Assembly (NCBI GenBank): GCA_003427395.1
Contig: BFEA01000264.1
Location: forward strand, 1,908,395 to 1,938,839
Source: Chara braunii
Taxonomy: Eukaryota; Streptophyta; Charophyceae; Charales; Characeae
Direction of reading: 5' to 3'
Length of the DNA stretch: 30,445 nt
Positions 18,668-28,129 of this stretch are shown one piece after another (within the stretch, counting starts at the first letter, position 1; each line of letters begins with the position of its first letter). The position numbers and the translations under genes are program-made. A model generated the notes under the pieces. It saw nothing but the letters and a program-made list of their open reading frames with translations. It was not told the origin of the DNA and searched no databases.

Positions 18668-18788
18668 CCTGGCCGGGCGGCGACAGTGTTTTGCCGGGTG
18701 CAAAGATGAGGCCAAAACTCATTGTGGGACCTGCGGCACTTTTTGCCACGTTTGAGCTGAAGTGAATACAAAGGTTATAACTTTTCCC
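18668..18788. mobile_element. Truncated copy of the 276-bp MITE family (unit 2)
   Basis: One-armed remnant matching the interior and right arm of 2726-3001 and collinear with 4326-4493. It ends TTATAACTTTTCCC. Beyond it unit 2 continues into the kinase 5' region, where unit 1 has the adapter. Confidence 0.7.
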
Positions 18789-18792
18789 TAAT

Positions 18793-19335
18793 ATGTTCCC
18801 GCCCCCCTCTTTCTTCCTGCTCCCTCAACCCGTCGCCTCACTAATATTCTCTTTTCTACGCTCTCTCTCTCTTTCGACGAATTGCGTAGCTATCGTCATC
18901 TCGTGTTTGACCGACATATCCCCTCAAGAAAGGCGGACTAGATATCTCCTTTTTGAAGCGATGGCGGACCTCTATCACTATTCGGATCAGCCAAACTATC
19001 CATGCCATGCGTGCAAAATCCTGTCCGTCTATCCGTACTCCGGCTTTCTGTCCTTGTCTCCCCCTCTTCCTCTCCTTCGCCATCTCTCAGTTCGTCCTCT
19101 TCCGTGTCCCTTTTTTGTTCTGGCGATGCTTTTTGCGGCCTGCATAGCGAAGAAGGCTGAGAGCCGGGGATCGACCCATACGGTGCAGTGCGCGAATCTT
19201 ACGAGCAGTGTTCGAGAAGGGGTGGATGGCCCTATACACACAATGACTTGTACGACTGCACCAAGCGAAGGGCCAGCGGAGAGTACGGTTGCTCGGGGTG
19301 GTCCGGATGGATCTCCGCATTCAGTCGCTTCGTGA
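18793..19335 (+). other. Open frame upstream of kinase copy 2, possible 5' exon region
   Basis: A frame of 180 codons in the same phase as the Ser/Pro-rich ectodomain, ending in TGA at 19333-19335 immediately before it. It contains a hydrophobic stretch (PCPFFVLAMLFAACIA) that could be a signal peptide, then Cys- and Thr-containing sequence (QCANLTSSVREG and onwards). Another frame over 19188-19330 is also Cys/Trp-rich and looks extracellular, so the true exon structure is unclear. It may hold the receptor's signal peptide and N-terminal domain, joined by splicing or separated by a nonsense lesion. Unit 1 has nothing equivalent. Confidence 0.35.
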
Positions 19336-21248
19336 ACTTCTACTCCTCCCGCTTCTTCGGCATCTTCTTCTTCTCCTGCTTACCCCTCTTCTTCGTTGTC
19401 GTCGTCTGCTTCTGGCCCTCCCTCTTCTTCGGTCTCTTCATCTCCTCCTGCTCCTCCTTCTTATTCTGTCTCTTCGTCTCCTTCTGGTCCTCCCTCTAAT
19501 TCGGTCTCTTCATCTCCTCCTGCTCCTCCTTATTCTGTCTCTTCGTCTCCTTCTGGTCCTCCCTCTAATTCGGTCTCCTCGTCTACTCCTGCTCCTCCGA
19601 GTACTCCCTCTTATTCGGTCCCTCCGTCTTCTCCTGCTCCTCCCTCTTATTCAGCTGCGTCCTCCCCAGTTTCTACTTCTCCTCCTTCTTACACGGACAC
19701 GTTATCCCCAATTCCACCTGCCTCTGCCTCTTATTCCGACTTGTCGACCTCGGTCACTCCTCTTCCTGCAACTGATTCCGCTGCGTCCTCCTCCGTTTCT
19801 TCATCTCCTCCGTCTCTAACGGACGCCTTCTCCTCCATTCCTCCTCCGTTCTCCCCCATTCCTCCTCCCTCTACTTGGGACGCGTTAACTATTTCTCCTT
19901 CTCCTCGGAGTCCGTATAACTCAGACGCTCCCTACTCATTCCCTCCTTCTCCGTCGCAAACGGCCAGTCAAGTGTCCGAAAAGCACTCTCCCAATCTTGG
20001 GCTCATTGTCGGGGTGCCCCTCTCCTCTCTTGCGCTTATTTGCACTCTCGCCTCCCTAGGTGTCCTGGCTTGCAAAGCCCGCCGGAAAGCCGGGCTTAAC
20101 AGACGGTCCAGATCTGCACTCCGTAATAGCATACAATTACCAGTGTCCAGACCCGCACCCCATAATTGCATAGAAGTACCTATAACAGCAACGACCACCA
20201 CTTCCGCGCCATCGGGGTCAGGAGGTGTTCAACATGGGATCGAGGAGCTTCAGCCGATCGAGGTTAAGCGATTCTCGCTGGCAGTGCTTTCTCACTGCAC
20301 CAATGATTTCAGCCAAAGCTATCGTATTGGGGACAGCGGGGCTTTCGGCGACGTTTACTGGGGATCGATCGGCGAAAATCAGCAAGTGGCAATCAAGCTG
20401 ATGTCGGGAGAACTTACTCCGGCCAAGCGCCGCATGTTCATTACCGAGGTGAACGCGCTGACCAGACTCCATCACGCCAACCTCGTGCAATTGGTTGGAT
20501 ACTGCGACGAGGGAAATCGTTCCATCTTGGTCTACCCCTACTTCCCGGGCGGCAGTCTGTACGCTCGCCTTCACAAAAGAGAGACAGCTGTGCCCGGTAG
20601 ACCCCTTCTCCCGCCTCTGACACTGATGGAGCGATTGTGCATCGCCTTGCAGATCGCCAAGGGGTTGGCCTACCTTCACGACGGTGCCGACCCCCGATCA
20701 TCCACCGGGACATCAAGAGCAGCAACGTGCTTCTTGGCGATGGCGCCGGGAAGAAGTTGCGGGTCGTTGTAGCGGACTTCGGTCTGGCAACCATCGGAGA
20801 GAGGGTGTTCGGGACAGAGCACGAGACCGTGGTAAAGACCTCGCACATGGCGGGAACAATCGGGTACATGGCGCTCGAGTACATTCGGTCCGGGATTCTG
20901 TCGGAGAAGATAGACGTGTACGCTTTCGGCGTGATCCTGCTGGAGCTGCTGACGGGGAGAAAGGCGGTGTCGCCTGCAGCCTCTGGCGTGGGTTGGCTGA
21001 TGCTTGTGGATTGGGCGAAACCTCTCCTCGAAAATGCCGATGGGGGTACAGAAGCGATGATGCTGTCCGAGATCCTGGACCCTTGCTTGCGGGATCAAGC
21101 GGACGAACCGTCATTCAATCGCGTGGTGATTGAGACGTTGCGCTTGACGGCAGAATGCGTCGTTGAGGACTATGAATCCAGGCCTAAAATGAGCTTATTA
21201 GCCGCCCAGATTAACAGTCTGCTCAACGAAGCAAAAGCCAAGGGATGA
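19336..21248 (+). pseudogene. Receptor-like kinase copy 2, frameshifted before HRD
   Basis: A paralogue of copy 1. A Ser/Pro-rich ectodomain of about 200 residues (repeats such as SSPPAPPSYSV) runs in one frame through a transmembrane helix near 20000-20080, the juxtamembrane region, the Gly loop, VAIK and the alphaC helix. At 20691-20695 there are five C where copy 1 has six. This one-base loss moves the frame just before HRDIKSSN, and the rest of the kinase (HRD, ADFGLA, C-lobe, SRPKM) continues in another frame to TGA at 21246. The APE motif reads ALE (MALEYIRS), removing a conserved Pro. The ectodomain frame opens after TGA 19333-19335 with no ATG, so a 5' exon is missing or spliced. Product as assembled: a receptor truncated in the kinase domain, or an assembly error at a homopolymer. 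Confidence 0.85.
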
Positions 21249-21284
21249 TGCTTAAGACCTATGGACGGGGGAGGACAGAGGAAG

Positions 21285-21395
21285 CTACAGTCTTCCCCCG
21301 AATACAACGTACGGTCATTATAACTGAATTTAGACGGAAAGATCGACCAAATTCAGCTATAGTGACCGTACGTTGTATTCGGGGGAAGACTGTAG
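21285..21395. mobile_element. 111-bp palindromic MITE, near-perfect arms
   Basis: Starts CTACAGTCTTCCCCCGAATA and ends with its complement. The arms extend about 48 bp with two or three mismatches around a loop of about 15 bases. Absent from the equivalent 3' flank of copy 1 (near 10930). Same family as 4071-4172, 18506-18607 and the fragments at 21450 and 26826. Confidence 0.85.
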
Positions 21396-21449
21396 TGTCA
21401 GGGTTGAAGTGTGAGCCTTCTAATATGATGATAACATAGGAACAGGAAG

Positions 21450-21530
21450 CTACCGTCTTCACCCGAATAGAACGCCCGCTCATTATAGCTACCGTATTTG
21501 GNACGACTTTCAGCCCAGATACGGCGATAA
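21450..21530. mobile_element. Truncated member of the CTTCACCCGAATA MITE family
   Basis: The left arm CTACCGTCTTCACCCGAATA and the inner complement (CCGTATTTGG / CCAGATACGG) are present. The outer right arm is missing. One N at 21502. About 55 bp downstream of the intact 111-bp element. Confidence 0.7.
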
Positions 21531-22147
21531 TTCACTGCCGTCATGACAGCGAGGAAGCTGCGGTTCAGGAAAGGGGCGGTGGCTGTCTTCTGGAGAAGAA
21601 AGATATTGACGCGTTGTGTACGATTGACAGACGGGAACGGGTCGTGAATCGAGAGGGATGGTAGTATCCTTCGAGAGCATGTCGTGGATCGAGAGGGATG
21701 GTGTGCGATCTGCAAGATTCACTGCCGAAGATGGCGATTTCTGGAGTAAGAATGGACAGAACGATGGACAGAGGAGTGAATTTAGGGAAAAGGACAGGAG
21801 CCCCCGTTGGGGAAGCTCGCGATGTTGTTCAGGGACCCGTGACCTAACCCCCTAATCTGCCCGCGGGACTCCGCCCATGGCTGTTGTCCTGCCGTCGGTT
21901 TCTTTTTCTTCCCCGACCCCCTCCCTTGAACCCCCCCCTTTTCCATCTAGGACTAGCGAAATGGCAGTCGTCTAACCTCTTCCCCTTTACCAGTGGCTTG
22001 CAACTCATTCCGCTTATTGCAATGAGGAATGGGGCCCGTGCACTCTTTCCCCTCCTTCCATCTATCTTTTCCTCGGTGTCGTTTACGTGCGTGCACATGT
22101 CTGTGCCACTGTATGTACGTTTGAGCGTGTGCATTACTTCATGTGCT

Positions 22148-22190
<43 letters not shown>

Positions 22191-23420
22191 CTTCATGTTT
22201 GTCACTGTGTGCGCAAGCGTGTGCGTGCCTCCGTTTGTGTGTGCGTCTGTGTACTCTTGTCTGTACATATGTGTATCTGCGTGTACGATTCGCGCGAGTG
22301 CAGCTAGGTGTGTGATTGCACCCGCGAGCACATGCACTCTTCATGCTTCGGTGGCAGACTGAGCTTTCAATCGAATGGCGGCAGCGGCTTCTGGGGAACT
22401 CTGCCGCAAACTTTTTTGCTACCTGTTGTTTGCTGCCCCGTCGCTGAGACCCCATTTGCGCATGATACGGGGCGACCAATTAGCAGAAGGAATCGATAAG
22501 GTTTCTCCCTCCCTTTCTCTGCATTTCGGCGGGATAGGTTGGTTACGGCACACGAAACGAATGTATCTCCCACAGAAAATGGCCAGGTTCGTCGGTTTGC
22601 TATAAATTGTAACGAGTGTATTTTGCCACCTTTCGTGGGCAGATGCACTCGTTTCGTTTTCGTTTCGAGTGCCGTGCGGCCAGACCCTTAGCCTACAATT
22701 CGATTTAGGAAAGATAATAGGGGGACCTAATTCGGTTCTGCGCGCCATAAAAAATGACGATGATGATGGGAAATAAGGATCAATAGGATCGTTTACCTCA
22801 TTGTACATCTAGTGCTTCTGAAACCAGGGCACACCTGCGTAGTTGGGTATCTGTTTCCAGAAATAGACTCACAGGGTTTTTTTACTTTTTTGTTTTTCAA
22901 AACTTTGGACATTTTCTCGATCTATGCGTGTGCCATTCCGCTAATTACCCTTCTCTCTATCGTTCCAATTTGAACGGATGTCCCGAAGGACACTCATAGG
23001 ATTATTCACTTCCGAGTATGTCGCTAATACTGGCTATTGATGACCTCATTCCATGTAATTTAGATAAAAAAATAAAATGATGATATCGATGGAGGATTCA
23101 AGCAAGGGATACCGTCGTCTTAATATGAGATTGAGTTCGGCGAGACTTCTTTTTTTCCCTTTTCCTTAGGGAGAATATTAGGAAGCAAGGTAGAGACAGC
23201 CATAGCGAGCAATGACTTTTTTCTTGGCGCCGTCGGCTCGGGAAGACTTCCCTTCTGATATCGATCATGGATGGAGTGCCCTCTTTTTCTGTGTGGGCTT
23301 TATAATAAATTTATATTAATTACATTTCTAACAACAGTTACAACACCTTATTGATCTCTACTGGCAAAAGCTAAGTCCATTTGCCTAGCCATGTCAAAGA
23401 CCTCTTCCATAGAACAGCAA
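21531..23420. other. Duplicated 3' flank of unit 2, no supported gene
   Basis: Collinear with 12395-14230. It contains a GT microsatellite (about 22149-22190) and scattered GTGTG/TGTGCG sequence. Frames on both strands (for example 21844-22479 minus) are driven by the GT/CA repeat. No gene called. Confidence 0.6.
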
Positions 23421-23795
23421 TTTCGTCCAAGACAGACATTTTTTATTTTTTGAATGTGTGTGTGTGTGCGTGTGTGTGTCACAGAGTGATGACATTGAAA
23501 AAATTTTAAAAAATCGAAATGACCTACAAAATAGCAAACGAAAATGCTTATTTCGGCTGGTTGTTTTTTTTTTTTGTGTTTAATTACAACAAATATTATT
23601 CGTGAAAAAAAAAAAAACGAAAAATTTATAGGGAGTTACCCTTCGCTGTCCCCCACCCTCCTATAAAAAAAAAAACATACCTCCCCCAGCCAAAAACAAA
23701 AAAATAAAAAAAATACCACTCTCCGTGAACTTCGTGAACTCCATGACCCGTCTCCATCCACAGACCCCGTGAACGGTGAAAGGGGGTACGGCACT

Positions 23796-23796
<1 letters not shown>
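23421..23796. other. A/T-rich spacer before unit 3
   Basis: Poly-A/T tracts, a short GT tract near 23456-23480 and C-rich sequence. No gene or hairpin recognised. Confidence 0.5.
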
Positions 23797-23887
<91 letters not shown>

Positions 23888-23888
23888 G

Positions 23889-23931
<43 letters not shown>

Positions 23932-23961
23932 AGGGAGGGAGGGAGGGAGGGAGGGAGGGAG
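23797..23961. repeat. Compound (GT)n-(GA)n-(GGGA)n microsatellite
   Basis: GT repeats (about 23797-23872) pass into GA repeats, then into about nine GGGA units (about 23925-23960). The GGGA run fits a G-quadruplex-forming pattern on the + strand. Confidence 0.95.
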
Positions 23962-24150
23962 AGGGGGGAATATCCCGTCAATATGTGGGATGGCACTTAA
24001 GGGCATGTACTTGCCACTTGGAGTTTGTCATCTAAATCTGGCAGCATTTGCGGCTAGATGCATGTATGAATGTGCTGATGTGACTATGGCTTTGATTCTG
24101 CATACTGGTCCGAGTTCTTGGACAGAAAGAATGCGTTACTACTTGAAATA
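23874..24150. repeat. Start of a third duplication unit (truncated)
   Basis: After the GA/GGGA tract the leader recurs (ATCCCGTCAAT, TTGTCATCTAAATCTGGCAG, TAGATGCATG, GTGCTGATGTGACTA, TTACTACTTG). It then diverges from units 1 and 2 near 24150. The matching leader segments are at 40-240 and 14697-14880. Confidence 0.8.
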
Positions 24151-24565
24151 GGACAAAGCAAAGAGGGAGGCGTTTGCAGAAAGGGAGGCACTTGCTCTCT
24201 GTCAAATCTGGTCCTTGTTTTTTCTCCATTGTCCTTTTGCAAACCTCTTCTCCTTTTCTTTTGCAATCTCCTCTGAATCTTCTTTGCTTTTCTATTATCC
24301 ATAATTTTTCTCCTTTGACCAGGTACGTTAGGATAAAGGTGAAGAGATTTGGAGAAACCAAAACTCAATTGGACAGCCATCAGACCTAATTGGTCACTTC
24401 TATTTTCCTATTTAGTACCTAATCAGAACCAATTTGGAAAGCCGATATAGGTTGGGAGAAATGATGAGAATTTTGGACATATCAGATTTAGGTTGGGAGA
24501 AACGGGCATTTTGGACATACTGGATATAGGTTGGGAAAAATGATGAGCATTTTAGACAAAAGGAT
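24151..24565. other. Spacer with repeated GATATAGGTTGGGAGAAA motif
   Basis: A short phrase related to GATATAGGTTGGGAGAAATG recurs about three times between 24440 and 24545, spaced about 50 bp apart and each followed by a variant of 'catTTTGGACAT'. This is a small degenerate tandem repeat. No gene. Confidence 0.6.
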
Positions 24566-25940
24566 TTAACAGTTTGGACGCTTTATAGAGTTGGCGGTGC
24601 CAGAACTGCTGGCAACATTGCTCCCCTGGGAAGCAGAGGATCCCGTCGCCTGCCCCATTGTAGGCGGGATCTTTTCAGTCACCTTATTATTCCGGCACGT
24701 GAACTGATTATGGCCGTATTGGCCACAACGGATATAAGCTTGCCGGGTGTACCGGTCTCTCCACACGTCCTCTGTGAGACCCGCTTTCTGCCTTCGAGGA
24801 GCGTTAGGGTCAACTTGACCCCCAAACCGGGAGCCTCCCTACCTTTTAGGACTGAGGCAGCGACTGCTCCATCCCCTGAAGCCTCTACGCTGCCCGCCTC
24901 TAAACCTACTCCCTCCTAGTAGTCGGCGTCTAACTCAATGGTAGAATCATCGTTGTCGACAAACATGACTCGGCCCTTCGCCTTCCAGTTAGGAGGCAGT
25001 GCCTTCTTCCTTCCATCTGTTGTGGTTCGATTTCGATGCCCAATCTTTGCTTCCAGGTCTAGGGCCGTCTTGCTAAATGAGGGAAAGTTGTGCACATTGA
25101 TGTTCGCCTCACCCGGCAACTGATTCCTGAGTAGAAGACACCTCTGGTAAGTGGTGAGTAAGACTTCGGGGTCGTAACGTACTCCAGGTACACAGATCAA
25201 ACGCTTTACTGCGTGTGTGGCATCCCTTACTAACTTGAACGATTTAGAGCTCAAAGTCAGGATCACATCAGTGGCCTTTTGGGCCTCCTGAGGATCATGC
25301 CACCTCTCCTCCCTCAATTTCTGGTTGACTGCCCAGGCGCAGAAGTCATGTCAGTATCCCTGTAGTTGCACTAGCCTGCTCAGCCATCTTGCTGCACTCC
25401 CCTCTAGGTAGGAGGCAGCCACAAACACTTCCTCGTGCGACACACTTTACGTAGACGTGCACTAACCTCAACCATGTGTCAAGGTCTTCGTCCCTCTTAT
25501 CTCCTGAAAAGGGTTTCAATGAGGCGATGGCCGTCTTTGGAACCCACTGGCCTTGTCCGGTACCTACGTCACTTTAGGCTGTGGACCCTCGGGCGCAGGC
25601 TACTGCACTAGCTGTTGTTGGGGTTGTGTGCCCTGCATATGTGCCGGCTGCGAGACAGCAGGCTGCCCAGTTACGATAGTCTGCGCAAGGATGGCACACA
25701 CAAATCGAGAGGATAAAAGAAAAGCATTCCACTCTTTCTGCTGGGGACCGCATCGTTCTCGGCGGGGTGAGGTCGACAGATCAGGCCGGCTCGTGCAACC
25801 ACTGTGGCATCCTTTTGTTGTGCTAGCACAAATCTGGCCAGTTCTACGGTCGGCTTTACTTCTTCCCATGAAACCAACTTTGCTCAGGAGCGTTCGTATC
25901 CCCTGGCGGGTTCTACGGTCAGGTTCACGCATTCCCAAGA
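24566..25940 (-). pseudogene. Decayed LTR-retrotransposon Gag (capsid to zinc knuckle)
   Basis: Read on the minus strand: an N-terminal Gln/Pro-rich segment (about 25600-25700), a capsid-like segment (WVPKTAIASLKPFSGD, then EDLDTWLRL, then AASYLEGSAARWLSRL) of retrotransposon-Gag type, a segment at 25317-24916 ending in ELDADY, an Arg/Gly-rich linker (GGSRFRGGQRRGFRG), and a nucleocapsid-like zinc knuckle. The pieces lie in different frames. I count two amber stops near 25570-25610, frame changes near 25565, 25445 and 24920, and a TGA near 25352. The knuckle reads YIRCGQYGHNQFTC, so the first Cys of CX2CX4HX4C is Tyr. There is no protease, reverse transcriptase or integrase beyond 24566, and I found no LTR pair. 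An old, truncated, inactive copy. Confidence 0.75.
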
Positions 25941-27139
25941 ACTAACTGTGTGGGGAAGCGTTTGTACCCCGTGTAATAATAGGTTGGTGAACGGGTTTCA
26001 GTTCGTATAGAAAGAGCTCATGCACCCAGCCCATTTGTGAGAGTGGTGAACGCATCAGGACAGTCATTCGTTGCCGCTGCCACCAATCACCACGGGGCCA
26101 AGTCCCACTAGAAGCGTACAGTGTCCTCCAAGGCTGAATCTCGAAGTGTATGTGGAGATACGCGGTTGAGGAAGATTTTTGCTTTTTCGTTTCTGCATCC
26201 ATCTACCCGCAACTCCATCCACCCTTAGAAACCTGCATACTACCCGCAACTCCGTCCACCCCCAGACAACATGCGCCCTACAGTTGCCCGAAGATTCTGG
26301 TAAACATTACGGCTGCATGCAGCCACAGAAATCCCTTCCCTACTAACTACCCGTCGTGATGCACACTGCCTATGCAGGGACATCAAACATCAAACATCAA
26401 AATAAATGTCGTGCATGCCACTGCATGGTGTAATCATCATGAAGCCCGGTGAAAGGAACTGGATGCAAAAGGAGACCAGCATTATCGAGCTTTATCTGGC
26501 GACCCCGGGGTTGAAGAGGGGGCTTCCTGAATCACAGACCTTCTCTCTGAAGCAGTGGCAGTGAATCCCCTGAGGAGAGCGCAATCCAAGTTGTCGGAAT
26601 GCATACTGTGTTTTCAAAGACATGTGATGGAACGTTGAACCCGGTTTCTAGCAGGTGCTGCTCCCCAACAATAGACAGGAGCCAATGGCTAGTGGCCAGT
26701 ATTGGGGGATGGATGCTCATAGCACCTCGAACAGTCCAATCCAGACAGGAAAGGAATCAACATACTTTTTTTTTCCTTTAATCCACACACATGCTCACTT
26801 CGAGAGCGAGAGTATTCCATTTTGGCTACCATCTTCCCCCGAATATAACGCACCGTCATTACCAATGTACGCAAGCTAGTTTTCATCATTGTGTCAATCA
26901 AAAAGAAAAGACAAGAGAAAACGCAATCATTGTCTGATCCAAGAGGAGATAACCATTCAAAGGAAGGGTCATCATTCCACCCTCTATTTGTTGATGTGCA
27001 TTGATTTTATCTCCAACGTTGGATTAGTAAAATCGAACAAAAAATGAATGATTATAGTAATGATACTGTATTATTTCTATCCATGCTGCTAATTTTGGAA
27101 AGTGGATGTCTGATCCAAGCGATTGTGCGTTCGCGAAAC
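25941..27139. other. Sequence upstream of the Gag relic, no supported gene
   Basis: This could include the 5' untranslated part or LTR of the minus-strand retroelement, but no repeated partner exists in the window. There is a short duplicated phrase (TACCCGCAACTCC(A/G)TCCACCC) near 26205 and 26245. Small frames only. Confidence 0.4.
26826..26861. mobile_element. One-arm fragment of the CTTCACCCGAATA MITE family
   Basis: CTACCATCTTCCCCCGAATA followed by TAACGCACCGTCATTA matches the left arm of 21285-21395 with a few changes. The right arm is absent. Confidence 0.65.
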
Positions 27140-27420
27140 GTCGCAGCATCAGATGAGATCAAATGAAATCATCAATAGCTAAAATGTGGTGTGTTTTTTT
27201 TTTTTTGTGTCAGTGTGTGAGAGATCCCCCTTATTGTGACACCTCCCCCTCATGCTCTATCCTCATCGGGATCCTCCTGGGGTCGGCATCATATCAAATC
27301 AAATGAAATCATCAATGGCTGAAATATGTGTTTGTGTTTTTTTTGTGTAAGACATCCCTCCCCTCTCCCATACCTCCCCCTCTTGCTCTGCCCTCCACGG
27401 CATCGTCCTCGGGCAACCTC
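27140..27420. repeat. Tandem duplication with 140-bp period
   Basis: Two adjacent copies share GCATCA, AATCAAATGAAATCATCAAT, GCTAAAATGTG/GCTGAAATATG and a T-run followed by GTGT. The anchor AAATGAAATC occurs at 27161 and 27301. Frames here are low-complexity artefacts. Confidence 0.8.
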
Positions 27421-27682
27421 CTATGAATCCCCCTCGGCGGCGGACAAGCGTGGCCAAGTCCGCGGCCGCGACCAAGTCCGCGACCCCGTGGACGCGTCCG
27501 CGCGGACGCGTGCCGGCCGGTGGGGAGGGGGGTTGGGGATTCGGGAAGCGCCATGGGCCGGCGCAACCCCAGCCCCACCCCCTCAAGCAAAAAAAAATAA
27601 AAAAAAGCAATTTTTTTTGGAGGGGGGGTTGGGTGAGTGAAGGTATTTCGAAAAAAAAAAAAAAAAACAGCATTTTTTTTTT
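27421..27682. other. GC-rich stretch and homopolymer tracts, no supported gene
   Basis: CGCG-rich sequence (27440-27530), then G-, A- and T-runs. Minus-strand frames covering 27299-28051 are dominated by repeats and homopolymers. Confidence 0.5.
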
Positions 27683-28010
27683 TTTTGTCCGTTGATTGAT
27701 TGATTGATTGATTGGCCCCACAGGTGCACACACACACACATACATAGGTAGGATTGTATATTTCCATGTTCTAGCGAAAGATTCATTCGATTTTGCTTTT
27801 TTTTTTTTTCGTTGACTGAATGATTGATTGATTGTTGGGGGCGGGGTCACCCCCCCATCCCCAAGAGGCCCACACACACACACACACACGCAGTATTGTA
27901 TATTTCCATGTTCTAGCGGAAGATTCATTCGATTTTCCTTTTTTTTTTTTCTTGATTGATTGATTGATTGAGTGGTGGGGAAGGGGTTGCCCCACCTCCC
28001 CGCCACCCAC

Positions 28011-28043
<33 letters not shown>

Positions 28044-28050
28044 AGACACA
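27683..28050. repeat. Tandem array with ~142-bp period and GATT/CA/T-run modules
   Basis: Each unit is (GATT)n, a G/C-rich patch, (CA)n, then a segment including TGTATATTTCCATGTTCTAG (27755-27774, 27897-27916), then ATTCATTCGATTTT and a T-run. Two full units and a partial third. Confidence 0.9.
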
Positions 28051-28125
28051 TTTATATATATATATATATATGTATTTTTTATATATACATTTTTATATAT
28101 ATTTATATATATATATATATATTTT
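28012..28125. repeat. (CA)n followed by (TA)n tracts
   Basis: CGCGCA/CACA repeats, then two TA-rich runs (about 28051-28071 and 28094-28123). The second can form a cruciform. Confidence 0.95.
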
Positions 28126-28129
28126 TAAT

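Larger units (their letters stand above)
14655..23420. repeat. Segmental duplication unit 2
   Basis: Opens with (GA)n at 14655-14686 and the same leader as unit 1 (GTGGATGGACATCCCGTCAA in place of GTGGAAGGACATCCCGTCAA). It stays collinear with unit 1 through the kinase and 3' flank. It lacks the adapter, the minus-strand ORF block and the GATT region of unit 1. Confidence 0.85.

Noticed and set aside
26484-26505. TGGCGACCCCGGGG, resembling a retroelement primer-binding site
   Set aside because: It is in the opposite orientation to the Gag relic and has no LTR end before it or coding region after it.
27299-28051. Minus-strand 250-codon frame with INQS repeats
   Set aside because: Composed of GATT, CA and homopolymer modules of the tandem array.
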